Shown in pieces: positions 7,075-16,013 of a stretch of 38,029 nt of DNA. Source of the stretch: Lachnospiraceae bacterium. GTDB lineage: Bacteria; Bacillota; Clostridia; Lachnospirales; Lachnospiraceae. The stretch covers positions 1 through 38,029 of the forward strand of contig JAJPXQ010000033.1 of assembly GCA_021205385.1 (NCBI GenBank), in the 5' to 3' direction. Numbering within the stretch: the first letter of the stretch is position 1; each line of letters opens with the position of its first letter. The position numbers and the translations under genes were made by a program. A model generated the notes under the pieces. The model saw only the letters and a list, made by a program, of their open reading frames with translations, was not told where the DNA came from and searched no databases.

Positions 7075-8082
7075 GTGACGATCCGTGAAAAAACAGAGGA
7101 ATGGGAGTGCCGTTTCTTAAGTCCCTATGCGGCGAGGAGCCGCGATTCACGGGGACGGGCTCTGGACGAGCCTCCCTGTGAGATCCGGCCGGTCTATCAG
7201 CGCGACCGCGATCGTATCCTGCACTGCAAATCGTTTCGCAGACTGAAGCATAAGACGCAGGTGTTTCTCGCGCCGAAGGGCGATCATTACCGGACGCGCC
7301 TGACGCACACGCTGGAGGTCTCGCAGGTCGCGCGGACGATCGCGCGTGCACTCCGCCTGAATGAAGATCTGACCGAGGCGATTGCGCTTGGACATGATCT
7401 TGGGCATACGCCTTTCGGTCATGCGGGCGAGCGGGTACTGAACCGGGTCTGCTCGGAGGGCTTCGCCCATTACATACAGAGCGTCCGGGTCGTGGAAAAG
7501 CTCGAAAAAGAGGGCCGTGGACTGAATCTTTCCTGGGAAGTCCGCGACGGGATCCGGCAGCACCAGATGGATGGTCGCGCAGCCACGCTGGAGGGCCGGG
7601 TCGTGCGGCTTGCGGACAAGATCGCCTATATCCATCATGATGTAGATGACGCGATCCGCGGAGGTATCATCCGGGAGGAGGATATCCCGGAGATGTACCG
7701 TGTGACACTGGGACGGTCAGGCCGGGAACGCCTGAACACGATGGTCTGCGACATTATCACGACCAGTCTCGATCAGCCGGATATCCGGATGTCGGATGAG
7801 GTGGACGCGGCGTTTCGCGGCATCCGGCGTTTCATGTTTGAGAATGTCTATACGAATCCGGTTGCGAAGGCGGAGGAAAAGAAGGCGGAGAACATTGTGA
7901 GTGAACTGTTCCATTATTATATGGAACGTCCGGAGCTGCTCTCCAACGAATATATCGAACGCATGTGGAAGGCAGGCGAGACGCAGGAGCGGAGCGTCTG
8001 CGACTATATCTCCGGGATGACCGACCAGTTTGCCATCGACAAATTCCGGGAGTTTTTCGTGCCGGAGGCATGGAGATACTGA
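7075..8082 (+). CDS. dgt: Deoxyguanosinetriphosphate triphosphohydrolase-like protein (HD hydrolase)
   Basis: A 335-residue HD-superfamily enzyme of the dGTPase-like family, which removes triphosphate from dNTPs and so affects nucleotide pools. The metal site is visible: RTRLTHTLEV (His78), then ALGHDLGHTPFGHAGE (His107-Asp108 followed by further His). The N-terminal RDRDRILHCKSFRRLKHKTQV is typical of the family. The GTG start at 7075 follows the strong AGGAGGGAGG at 7061-7070; an in-frame upstream extension inside lrgB is less likely. This gene sits immediately before dnaG, a common arrangement in Clostridia that links it with replication. Confidence 0.9.
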   Translation: MTIREKTEEWECRFLSPYAARSRDSRGRALDEPPCEIRPVYQRDRDRILHCKSFRRLKHKTQVFLAPKGDHYRTRLTHTLEVSQVARTIARALRLNEDLTEAIALGHDLGHTPFGHAGERVLNRVCSEGFAHYIQSVRVVEKLEKEGRGLNLSWEVRDGIRQHQMDGRAATLEGRVVRLADKIAYIHHDVDDAIRGGIIREEDIPEMYRVTLGRSGRERLNTMVCDIITTSLDQPDIRMSDEVDAAFRGIRRFMFENVYTNPVAKAEEKKAENIVSELFHYYMERPELLSNEYIERMWKAGETQERSVCDYISGMTDQFAIDKFREFFVPEAWRY

Positions 8083-8100
8083 CGAAAAGGCAGGTGCTGT

Positions 8101-9867
8101 ATGGGTTTTTATTCGCAGGAGCTTGTGGAGGAGATCCGCTCGCGCAGCGATATTGTGGACGTGATCTCCGGCTACATCAAATTACAGCGCAAGGGCAGCA
8201 GCTATACCTGCGTCTGCCCCTTTCATAATGACCATAATCCGTCCATGAATGTGAACCGGCCGCGGCAGATGTACTATTGCTTCAGCTGCGGCGCCGGCGG
8301 CGATGTGTTCAAATTTGTCATGGACTATGAGAATCTGTCCTTCCCGGAGGCGGTGAAGGTGCTGGCGGACCGCGCCGGGATTGCACTGCCCGAGCGGGAG
8401 GAGACGCGTGAGGACCGCGAGGAGAGAGATCTGAAGAGCCGGATCCTTGAGGTCAATAAGCTGGCAGCGCAGTTTTACTACTATATGCTGCGTCAGCCGG
8501 AAGGCCGGCAGGCGCATGACTATCTGACCGGACGGGGGCTCTCAAAGGAGACAATCCGCAGCTTCGGACTCGGCTGTTCCGGCAAGAGAGGAAACGAGCT
8601 CTATCAATATCTGAAAAGCAAGGGATATTCCGATTCCCTGCTGAAGGAGTCCGGTCTCATGAATGCGGACGAGAAGCGCGGCATGTATGATCGTTTCTGG
8701 AACCGCGTTATGTTCCCGATCATGGACACGCGCAGCCGGGTGATCGGCTTCGGCGGCCGCGTCATGGGCGATGCAAAGCCGAAATATCTGAATTCGCCGG
8801 AGACGAAGGCCTTCGACAAGAGCCGCAATCTGTACGGCCTGCATCTGGCGCGCGCAAGCCGGAAACCGAATATGATTCTCTGCGAGGGCTATATGGATGT
8901 GATCGCCCTGCACCAGGCCGGTTTTAACCAGGCAGTGGCCTCGCTCGGAACAGCTTTTACGCAGCAGCAGTCGGTGATTCTGAAGCGTTATACGAATGAG
9001 GTGCTGCTGACTTATGACAGCGATGACGCCGGTGTGCGCGCGGCGGCGCGCGCGATCCCGATCCTGAAAGAGGCAGGACTGCGGGCAAGGGTTATCAATA
9101 TGGAGCCCTATAAGGATCCGGACGAATTCATCCGGGCGCTCGGCGCGGAGGAGTTCCAGAAACGGATTGACAGCGCCGAGAGCAGTTTCTTCTTTGAACT
9201 GCGCATTCTGGAACGAAACTATGATCTGAAGGATCCGGAGAGTAAGACGGCATTTTTCCGGGAGGTGTCCACGAAGCTTCTGGAGTTTGAGGCGGGCATT
9301 GAACGGGATAACTATATAGAAGCCACGGCGGCGAGATATCATCTGAGCGCGGAGCAGCTCAGGAAGCTCGTAAGCCGGACCGGCGAGCGCCTGGGCGGAA
9401 TGCCGCGTCTGGCCGCGCCGAAGCCGCCGCCCGGCAGGAAGAAACCGGACGATACGGAGCTTACGGCACAGAGGATGCTGCTCACGTGGATGAGTGCGGA
9501 CGAAAAGCATTATCGTTGTATTTCGCGTTACGTAGAACCGGAGGATTTCACAGATCCGCTGTGCCGGAAGGCGGCGGAGCTTTTGAAGGAGCAGGCGCAG
9601 GAGGGGACATTACGACCGGCCTCGCTGTTTCAGTATTTCACAGAGGAGGAGGATCAGAAAAATCTGTCCGCCGCGCTCGGGGCTAAGTTGCCGACCCCGG
9701 ACGGCCGGGCAGAGGAGGAAAAAGCGTTGCAGGAGACTATCCTGAGAGTAAAGCAGCAGAGTATTGCCTGGCAGACGGAAAATATGGAGCCGGGGGACAT
9801 GGATGCCCTTATGAAAATCGTCCGCAAACGCCGGGATATCGAGAAACTGCATATTTCTCTGGATTAA
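8101..9867 (+). CDS. dnaG: DNA primase
   Basis: A 588-residue primase that makes RNA primers at the replication fork. The N-terminal zinc site is intact (CPFH at 39-42, Cys60 and Cys63 in YYCFSCG). The RNA polymerase core follows, with the Toprim fold seen as [12 protein letters not shown] (Glu262) and TYDSDDAG (Asp306, Asp308). The C-terminal part, after about residue 430, is the less conserved helicase-interaction domain. Length is normal. The start at ATG 8101 lies 18 bases after the dgt stop. It belongs to the classical dgt-dnaG-rpoD macromolecular synthesis arrangement. Confidence 0.97.
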   Translation: MGFYSQELVEEIRSRSDIVDVISGYIKLQRKGSSYTCVCPFHNDHNPSMNVNRPRQMYYCFSCGAGGDVFKFVMDYENLSFPEAVKVLADRAGIALPEREETREDREERDLKSRILEVNKLAAQFYYYMLRQPEGRQAHDYLTGRGLSKETIRSFGLGCSGKRGNELYQYLKSKGYSDSLLKESGLMNADEKRGMYDRFWNRVMFPIMDTRSRVIGFGGRVMGDAKPKYLNSPETKAFDKSRNLYGLHLARASRKPNMILCEGYMDVIALHQAGFNQAVASLGTAFTQQQSVILKRYTNEVLLTYDSDDAGVRAAARAIPILKEAGLRARVINMEPYKDPDEFIRALGAEEFQKRIDSAESSFFFELRILERNYDLKDPESKTAFFREVSTKLLEFEAGIERDNYIEATAARYHLSAEQLRKLVSRTGERLGGMPRLAAPKPPPGRKKPDDTELTAQRMLLTWMSADEKHYRCISRYVEPEDFTDPLCRKAAELLKEQAQEGTLRPASLFQYFTEEEDQKNLSAALGAKLPTPDGRAEEEKALQETILRVKQQSIAWQTENMEPGDMDALMKIVRKRRDIEKLHISLD

Positions 9868-9886
9868 GGAGAAAATAGGAACAATT

Positions 9887-11005
9887 ATGGAAGGAAGAAC
9901 CAGTATGGACGAAAATGTAGCAAAATTTAACGAAAAGCTGAAGGAATTACTGGAGCTCGCAAAGAAGAAAAAAAATGCGCTGGAATATCAGGAAGTCAGT
10001 GATTTCTTCAGCGATATGGAGCTTGGTCCGGAAAAGCTGGAGAAGGTGCTGGAATTTCTCGAGCAGAACAACGTGGACGTACTCCGGATCACCGACGATG
10101 ACGATGACGCGCTTATCATGACCGACGAGGAAGAGGTGGACATGGAGCAGATCGACCTCACGGTTCCGGACGGCGTGAGCATCGAGGATCCGGTGCGCAT
10201 GTATCTGAAGGAGATCGGCAAGGTGCCGCTTCTGACCGCGGAGGAGGAGATCGAGCTCGCAAAGCGGATGGAGGCCGGCGACGAGGAGGCGAAGAAACGT
10301 CTGGCCGAGGCGAATCTGCGCCTCGTGGTCAGCATTGCAAAGCGTTATGTCGGACGCGGAATGCTCTTCCTCGATCTGATTCAGGAAGGAAATCTGGGTC
10401 TTATCAAGGCGGTGGAGAAGTTTGACTACCGCAAAGGCTATAAGTTCAGTACCTACGCGACCTGGTGGATTCGCCAGGCAATCACGCGTGCGATCGCGGA
10501 TCAGGCGAGAACGATCCGCATCCCGGTGCATATGGTTGAGACGATCAACAAGCTGATCCGCGTGTCACGTCAGCTCCTGCAGGAGCTGGGGCGTGAGCCA
10601 ACGCCGGAGGAGATCGCGGCGGAGATGAGTATGCCGGTGGAGCGCGTGCGTGAGATTCTGAAGATTTCTCAGGAGCCTGTCTCCCTCGAGACACCGATCG
10701 GCGAGGAGGAGGACAGCCACTTAGGCGACTTTATCCAGGATGACAATGTCCCGGTGCCGGCGGACGCGGCGGCCTTTACGCTTTTGAAGGAGCAGCTCGT
10801 CGAGGTGCTTGGCACGCTGACGGAGCGTGAGCAGAAGGTGCTTCGGCTGCGCTTCGGACTGGATGATGGGCGGGCCCGCACACTTGAGGAAGTCGGCAAG
10901 GAGTTTAATGTGACGCGAGAGCGTATCCGCCAGATCGAGGCGAAGGCGCTCCGGAAACTGCGTCACCCGAGCCGCAGCCGCAAGCTGAAGGATTTCCTGG
11001 AGTGA
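9887..11005 (+). CDS. rpoD: RNA polymerase primary sigma factor (sigma-70/SigA)
   Basis: The housekeeping sigma factor, about 372 residues, similar in length to Bacillus SigA. Region 1.1 is followed by an acidic patch ([20 protein letters not shown]). Region 1.2 starts at [11 protein letters not shown]. Region 2 includes [20 protein letters not shown], which melts and recognises the -10 element. Region 4 ends with [20 protein letters not shown], the -35-binding helix-turn-helix. The start may be ATG 9887, or ATG 9905, which has AAGGAAG at 9891-9897. The second gives a protein six residues shorter. It lies 19 bases after dnaG. Confidence 0.97.
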   Translation: MEGRTSMDENVAKFNEKLKELLELAKKKKNALEYQEVSDFFSDMELGPEKLEKVLEFLEQNNVDVLRITDDDDDALIMTDEEEVDMEQIDLTVPDGVSIEDPVRMYLKEIGKVPLLTAEEEIELAKRMEAGDEEAKKRLAEANLRLVVSIAKRYVGRGMLFLDLIQEGNLGLIKAVEKFDYRKGYKFSTYATWWIRQAITRAIADQARTIRIPVHMVETINKLIRVSRQLLQELGREPTPEEIAAEMSMPVERVREILKISQEPVSLETPIGEEEDSHLGDFIQDDNVPVPADAAAFTLLKEQLVEVLGTLTEREQKVLRLRFGLDDGRARTLEEVGKEFNVTRERIRQIEAKALRKLRHPSRSRKLKDFLE

Positions 11006-11051
11006 TCGGCAATTGTTACGCCGGGCTCCGGGTACATAGAAGGGACAGGTT

Positions 11052-11762
11052 TTGAAGATCAGGCTTTCAGACAGAATGGAGCGGCTGGCCGGGTATGTGA
11101 CAGAAGGAAATCGTCTGGTCGACATCGGTACGGATCACGCCTATCTGCCAATCGCGCTTGTGCAGGCGGGACGGATTCCGGCGGCGATCGCCGCGGATGT
11201 GAACGAGGGACCGCTTTTGCGGGCGGATGAGCATATCCGGGCGGCGGGGCTTGACGGGCAGATTGTGTCGCGGCTTTCCGACGGCTTTGCGCGTATCCGG
11301 CCGGGCGAGGCGGATACGGCTGTGATCGCCGGGATGGGCGGGCAGCTGGTGAGACGGATTCTGGAGGGTGGCGCGCATTGCCTGGCATCCGTCTCAGAGC
11401 TGGTACTGCAGCCGCAGTCGGAGATCTGGCTGGTGCGCGGCTGGCTGGAGGAGCACGGATTTTATATTACGGATGAAGATATTGTGTTCGAGGATGGGAA
11501 ATATTATCCGATGTTCCGCGCAGCACATGGCAGTCCGGGGACGGCGGCGAAGCCGGCGGAGCTGCATTTTGGCAGAGCTTCGCTCCAGAGATCGCCGCGT
11601 GTATTCCTTGGATTTCTGGACAGGGAATCAAAGAAGAATCAGAAAATCAGGAAAGGCTTAAGTGCGGCAGAGCGCGGGCAGGCGGCAAGACTTCAGGAAC
11701 TGGAAGAAGCGGAAATGTGGATTGGACAGGCGCGCGCGGCGGCAGAACGGAGTATGATATGA
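11052..11762 (+). CDS. trmK: tRNA (adenine(22)-N(1))-methyltransferase
   Basis: A 236-residue SAM-dependent methyltransferase matching the TrmK family, which methylates A22 in tRNA. The SAM-binding motif VDIGTDHAYLPIAL lies near residue 23, and AGMGGQLVRRILEGG about 75 residues later. LVLQPQSEIWLVRGWLEEHGF in the middle is typical. The start codon is TTG at 11052 with a weak upstream AGAAGGGA. The final codons overlap the Nif3-like gene, and this trmK-nif3 pairing after rpoD is conserved in Firmicutes. Confidence 0.9.
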   Translation: MKIRLSDRMERLAGYVTEGNRLVDIGTDHAYLPIALVQAGRIPAAIAADVNEGPLLRADEHIRAAGLDGQIVSRLSDGFARIRPGEADTAVIAGMGGQLVRRILEGGAHCLASVSELVLQPQSEIWLVRGWLEEHGFYITDEDIVFEDGKYYPMFRAAHGSPGTAAKPAELHFGRASLQRSPRVFLGFLDRESKKNQKIRKGLSAAERGQAARLQELEEAEMWIGQARAAAERSMI

Positions 11763-12529
11763 AGTGTAGTGAGATTTGTTCGCTCCTGGAGCGCGAGTAC
11801 GGAACAGAATATGCCTGTGACTGGGATAATGTCGGGCTGCTGGCCGGACGGCGCGACAAGGAGGTAAAGCGCATTCTGCTGGCGCTGGACGCGAATGATG
11901 AGACGGTGGCGCGTGCGGCGGACGGCGGATATGATATGCTGATCACGCATCATCCGATGATTTTTACACCGCTGAAGAGTGTGACGGACGCGGATATGAA
12001 CGGCAGACGGCTGCTGAAGCTGATCCGGCAGGATATTTCTTATTATGCGATGCATACCAACTACGACACGCGCGGCATGGCGGATCTCGCGGCGAAGATG
12101 CTGGGGCTGACCGAGTGCGCGGTGCTGGAGGAGGTAAAAGACGGCGAAGGCATCGGGCGCGTCGGACGGCTGCCGGGGAGGATGACGCTGCGGGAGTGCG
12201 GAGCACATGTGAAGGAAGTCTTTGCGATCCCGAGTGTACGCCTTTACGGAGATCCGGAGAAAGAGCTTTCTCTGGCGGCGCTCTGTCCGGGCGCGGGAAA
12301 GAGCACAATGAAGGAAGCCCTGAAATTTCACTGCGACGTCTACATTACCGGTGATATCGACCACCATACCGGTCTGGACGCGGTGGATCAGGGACTGTGT
12401 ATTGTCGACGCGGGGCATTACGGCATCGAGCATATTTTCATGGAGGATGTCAAAGCGTATCTTGAAAAAGTACTGACGGGCGTGCATATGGACTGTGTGC
12501 CGGTCAGACATCCCTTTGAGGTCGTGTGA
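11759..12529 (+). CDS. Nif3-like dinuclear metal centre protein
   Basis: A 256-residue protein of the Nif3/YqfO family, which forms hexameric toroids with a two-metal site. The signatures are CDWDNVGLLAG near the N-terminus, DMLITHHPMIF (the His pair ligating metal) and IVDAGHYGIEH near the C-terminus. It lacks the inserted PII-like domain of the long YqfO proteins, so it is the short form. The exact role is unsettled; some members affect folate chemistry (GTP cyclohydrolase I type 2). The ATG at 11759 overlaps the trmK stop. Confidence 0.92.
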   Translation: MKCSEICSLLEREYGTEYACDWDNVGLLAGRRDKEVKRILLALDANDETVARAADGGYDMLITHHPMIFTPLKSVTDADMNGRRLLKLIRQDISYYAMHTNYDTRGMADLAAKMLGLTECAVLEEVKDGEGIGRVGRLPGRMTLRECGAHVKEVFAIPSVRLYGDPEKELSLAALCPGAGKSTMKEALKFHCDVYITGDIDHHTGLDAVDQGLCIVDAGHYGIEHIFMEDVKAYLEKVLTGVHMDCVPVRHPFEVV

Positions 12530-12548
12530 CAGAAAGGAGACAGTGTCT

Positions 12549-14201
12549 GTGCAGATAACGGTAGAAGGAAAGACAACAGAAGTACCGGAGGGCATGAGCT
12601 ATCTGGAGCTTTCAAGGCAGTATCAGAAGAATTACAGTAACGACATTGTACTGGTTCTGGAAAATGGCAGCAAGATGCGCGAGCTGTTCCGCCCTGTGAA
12701 GGAAGGGGCACAGATTGAATTCCTGACGACAGCCAGCGCGGACGGTTTCAAGACCTACCGGCGCAGCGCGACGCTGCTGCTCTTAAAGGCGGTCTATGAT
12801 GTGGCGGGGCAGGAGGCAGTGAACGGCATCCGGGTCTGTTTTTCTCTCGGCGACGGCTATTACTGTACGAGCAGGAATCACCCGGTAGACGAGGAGTTCC
12901 TGCGTGCGGTGCAGACGCGGATGGAGGAGTTGGTGGCGCAGCGGCTTCCGTTTGTGAAGAAGAGCATTTCCGTCGAGGAGGCGATCGAGCATTTTACACG
13001 TCACGGGATGCTGGATAAGGCACGGCTGTTCCGCTTCCGCAGGAGTTCGACCGTAAATGTGTACCTGTTGGACGGCTTTGAGGATTATTATTATGGATAT
13101 ATGCTGCCCGATACGGGGTATCTGAAATATTTCCGGCTGCTGGCCTGGGACGAGGGCTTTGTGCTCGACTTCCCGCCAAAGAAGACGCCGGATACCTTTG
13201 GCGAATTCCGCCCGCAGCGAAAGCTGTTCCAGGTGTTGAAGCGCTCGAATGCGTGGGGTGAGCTCCTTGAGGCGCCGACTGTCGGTGCGCTGAACGCGCA
13301 GATCGCGGATGGAAATATGACCGACATCATTCTGGCGCAGGAGGCGCTGATGGAGAAGGAGATCGGAAATATTGCGGAGCAGATCGCGGGGCGGCATGAC
13401 CGCAAGCTGATCATGATCGCGGGTCCCTCCTCCTCGGGCAAGACGAGTTTTTCTCACCGGCTGTCTGTGCAGCTGCTTGCGCATGGTCTGAAGCCGCATC
13501 CGATCGCGGTGGACAATTATTTTGTGGAGCGGGACGATACGCCGAAGGACGAGAACGGACAGTTCAATTTCGAGTGTCTCGGGGCAATGGATATCGCGCT
13601 GTTCAACGAGCAGATGAGCGCCCTCCTGCGCGGCGAGGAAGTCTCGATGCCGACCTTCAATTTTGTGACCGGAAAGAAGGAATACAAGGGAAATCTTCTG
13701 CGGCTGCACGACGACGAGGTGCTCGTGATCGAGGGTATTCACTGCCTGAATGACAGACTTTCCTGGTCGCTCCCGAAGGAGAACAAATTTAAGATTTATG
13801 TGAGCGCGCTGACGCAGCTCAATGTCGACGAGCACAACCGGATCGCGACGACGGACGGGCGCATGGTGCGCCGGATGGTGCGGGACGCGCGTACGCGCGG
13901 CACCTCCGCAAAGAAGACGATCTCGATGTGGCCGTCGGTGCGCCGCGGCGAGGACGAAAATATTTTCCCGTATCAGGAGGAAGCCGACGTGATCTTCAAC
14001 TCGGCGCTGATCTATGAGCTGGCCGTGCTCAAGCAGTATGCGGAGCCGCTGCTCTTCGGCATCCAGCCGGGCGAGCCGGAGTACCCGGAGGCGAAACGCC
14101 TGCTGAAATTTCTGAATTATTTTCAGGGAGTCGACAGCAACCTGGTGCCGAATAATTCGATTCTGCGGGAATTCATAGGAGGAAGTGTATTCAACGTATG
14201 A
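12549..14201 (+). CDS. Uridine kinase-like nucleoside kinase with N-terminal TGS and ThrRS-like domains
   Basis: This 550-residue protein combines three parts. Residues 1-62 are a TGS domain (ITVEGKTTEVPEGMSYLELS). A segment to about residue 200 resembles the second domain of threonyl-tRNA synthetase. The C-terminal half is a P-loop kinase: MIAGPSSSGKTSFSHRLS near residue 290, AVDNYFVERDDTPKD and DEVLVIEGIHCLND, as in uridine kinase/phosphoribulokinase enzymes. The combination is a known Firmicute nucleoside kinase architecture. Its physiological substrate is uncertain; uridine or cytidine is likely from the kinase part. The start is GTG 12549, nine bases after GGAG at 12536-12539. A GTG at 12543 is too close to that site. 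Confidence 0.85.
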   Translation: MQITVEGKTTEVPEGMSYLELSRQYQKNYSNDIVLVLENGSKMRELFRPVKEGAQIEFLTTASADGFKTYRRSATLLLLKAVYDVAGQEAVNGIRVCFSLGDGYYCTSRNHPVDEEFLRAVQTRMEELVAQRLPFVKKSISVEEAIEHFTRHGMLDKARLFRFRRSSTVNVYLLDGFEDYYYGYMLPDTGYLKYFRLLAWDEGFVLDFPPKKTPDTFGEFRPQRKLFQVLKRSNAWGELLEAPTVGALNAQIADGNMTDIILAQEALMEKEIGNIAEQIAGRHDRKLIMIAGPSSSGKTSFSHRLSVQLLAHGLKPHPIAVDNYFVERDDTPKDENGQFNFECLGAMDIALFNEQMSALLRGEEVSMPTFNFVTGKKEYKGNLLRLHDDEVLVIEGIHCLNDRLSWSLPKENKFKIYVSALTQLNVDEHNRIATTDGRMVRRMVRDARTRGTSAKKTISMWPSVRRGEDENIFPYQEEADVIFNSALIYELAVLKQYAEPLLFGIQPGEPEYPEAKRLLKFLNYFQGVDSNLVPNNSILREFIGGSVFNV

Positions 14202-14839
14202 TAGAGAACATAAAGGTATTTATCAAAAGAAGAAAGCTGATTCCGGTCGCGATCTGGTTTGTCATCTACATGGCGCTGTTTGTGTTCCTGGAGGTGCGTC
14301 CGCACAAGAAGGTACATCTTGTGCACAGCAAACTGGACGATAAGATCCCGCATGTGCCGCAGTTTATCTACCCCTATCTGAGCTGGTTCCCCTACATTAT
14401 CGTGTGCGTGTTCCTGGCTCTGAAGAATCTCTCGGACGAGGACTACAAAAAGGCGCTGACGGTGCTCTCGACGGGTATGAATCTGTTCATTCTGATCGCT
14501 TATATCTGGCCGACCGGGCTGGATTTCCGCGACAGCATTACCTACAATTCTGAGAAACTGAGCGGACGGCTGATGAAATTCGTACAGACTGTGGATACGC
14601 CGCAGAGCGTTTTCCCGAGCATGCACGCCTATGTGACGATGGTATTTCAGGGAACGCTGGAGATGCAGGCGGGGCAGCTGCCGCGGGCGGGCATTCTGTT
14701 CGGACGCGTGCTTTCTGTGTCGATCATCGCCTCGACGGTGTTCACAAAGCAGCACTCGATCCTGGACGTGATTGCGTCGGTCGCGCTGTACGGCACGCTG
14801 GAGACGGCCTGGCGTTTTTCACAGAAGAAGGAGAACTGA
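14198..14839 (+). CDS. PAP2-superfamily membrane phosphatase
   Basis: A 213-residue integral membrane protein with about five or six hydrophobic helices. Two of the three PAP2 motifs are visible: [11 protein letters not shown] (PSGH-type motif, His present) and [16 protein letters not shown] (SRxxxxxHxxxD-type motif, with the catalytic His and partner Asp). The first KxxxxxxRP-type motif is not obvious, as in several diverged members related to lipid phosphatases and inositol-phosphoceramide synthases. It probably acts on lipid phosphates or undecaprenyl pyrophosphate at the outer face of the membrane. The start overlaps the kinase stop (ATGA). Confidence 0.75.
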   Translation: MIENIKVFIKRRKLIPVAIWFVIYMALFVFLEVRPHKKVHLVHSKLDDKIPHVPQFIYPYLSWFPYIIVCVFLALKNLSDEDYKKALTVLSTGMNLFILIAYIWPTGLDFRDSITYNSEKLSGRLMKFVQTVDTPQSVFPSMHAYVTMVFQGTLEMQAGQLPRAGILFGRVLSVSIIASTVFTKQHSILDVIASVALYGTLETAWRFSQKKEN

Positions 14840-14843
14840 ACCT

Positions 14844-15605
14844 ATGTTGAAACGACTCTATTCCTGGAATGTCAACGGGCTGCGCGCCTGCATGAACAAG
14901 GGCTTTATGGATTTCCTTGACAGGGAGCAGCCGGATGTGCTGTGCCTGCAGGAGACGAAGATGCAGCCGGAGCAGGCAGATTTCAGCTTTCCCGACTATG
15001 AGCTGTACTGGAACAGCGCAGTAAAGAAGGGCTATTCCGGCACTGCGGTGCTGACGAAGGAGAAGCCGCTCACCGTATTCTATGATCTCGGCATGGAGGG
15101 AAAACATGACGATGAGGGACGCGCGATCACGCTGGAATATGAGGATTATTATCTCGTCTGTGTCTATGTGCCGAACGCACAGGACGGCCTGCGCCGGATC
15201 GCCTACCGGATGGAGTGGGAGGACGATTTTCGCGCATATCTTGGAGCGCTGAAGGAGAAAAAACCGGTCATCGTGACCGGAGATTTCAACGTGGCGAAGG
15301 AAGAGATTGACCTTAAAAACCCGAAGACAAACCGCGGCAATGCAGGCTTTTCCGACGAGGAGCGCGGCAAGATGCGCGAGCTTCTCGCATCCGGTTTTGT
15401 CGATTCCTTTCGTTACCTTTACCCCGATAAAGCGGAGGCCTACAGTTGGTGGTCGTACCGGGCGAGAGCCCGCGAGCGGAACGCGGGGTGGCGCATCGAC
15501 TACTTCCTCGTTTCGGAAGGCTTTGAAGCGCACATTGAGGACAGCCGCATCCTGGCGGAGCAGCTGGGGAGCGACCACTGTCCGGTGGAACTGATCCTGA
15601 GATAA
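14844..15605 (+). CDS. xth: Exodeoxyribonuclease III (AP endonuclease)
   Basis: A 253-residue member of the exonuclease III/APE1 family, which cleaves abasic sites and trims 3' ends in base excision repair. Visible motifs: SWNVNGLRA at the N-terminus, LCLQETKM (catalytic Glu), [37 protein letters not shown] (Asp and Asn of the active site), WRIDYFLVS, and the C-terminal GSDHCPVEL with the catalytic Asp-His pair. Length is normal and all key residues are present. ATG 14844 lies four bases after the PAP2 stop. It is likely the last gene before the RNase P promoter. Confidence 0.95.
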   Translation: MLKRLYSWNVNGLRACMNKGFMDFLDREQPDVLCLQETKMQPEQADFSFPDYELYWNSAVKKGYSGTAVLTKEKPLTVFYDLGMEGKHDDEGRAITLEYEDYYLVCVYVPNAQDGLRRIAYRMEWEDDFRAYLGALKEKKPVIVTGDFNVAKEEIDLKNPKTNRGNAGFSDEERGKMRELLASGFVDSFRYLYPDKAEAYSWWSYRARARERNAGWRIDYFLVSEGFEAHIEDSRILAEQLGSDHCPVELILR

Positions 15606-15612
15606 ACAGGCA

Positions 15613-15641
15613 TGGACAAACAGGCTTTTTTCGGTTAAAAT
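15613..15641 (+). promoter_or_regulatory. Promoter of the RNase P RNA gene
   Basis: TGGACA at 15613-15618 and TAAAAT at 15636-15641 are separated by exactly 17 bases. Expected initiation near 15648-15651 coincides with the first base of the RNase P RNA P1 helix. Confidence 0.75.
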
Positions 15642-15650
15642 GGACGGTGC

Positions 15651-15990
15651 AGCAAGTAGGACAGGCAATCGCGGTCCGCGTAAGCGGAGTGAGGAAAGTC
15701 CGGGCTTCACAGGGCAGGATGCCGGATAACGTCCGGTGGAGGTGACTCCAAGGCCAGTGCAACAGAAATATACCGCCGGCCTCACGGCCGGTAAGGGTGG
15801 AAAGGCAGTGTAAGAGACTACCGCCCGCCTGGTAACAGGCGGGGCACATGTAAACCCCATCCGAAGCAAGACCAAGCAGAAGCATATGGCGGCCCGTCAG
15901 CTTCAGGTAGGTCGCTTGAGCGCGCCGGTGACGGCGCGCCTGGATAGATGATTGTCCACGACAGAACCCGGCTTATCGTCCTGCTTGCTG
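15651..15990 (+). ncRNA. rnpB: RNase P RNA (class A type)
   Basis: The catalytic RNA of ribonuclease P, which matures tRNA 5' ends, about 340 nt. Hallmarks are in order: GAGGAAAGTCCGGGC at 15691, GGATAACGTCCGG, AGACTACCGCCCG followed by a TAACAGGC hairpin, TAAACCCCATCCGAAGCAAG, GATAGATGATTGTCC, and the universal ACAGAACCCGGCTTA at 15961. The ends pair to form helix P1: AGCAAGTAGGAC from 15651 with GTCCTGCTTGCT ending at 15989. The short P-loop pattern and overall layout suggest the ancestral A type rather than the Bacillus B type. Exact ends are within a few bases. Confidence 0.95.
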
Positions 15991-16013
15991 TTTTCAAAGA
16001 AAGGAATTTTGCC

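Noticed and set aside
15691-15975. Small open frames within and opposite the RNase P RNA
   Set aside because: The strand carries an unmistakable RNase P RNA with paired ends and conserved cores. Frames here have no coding support.
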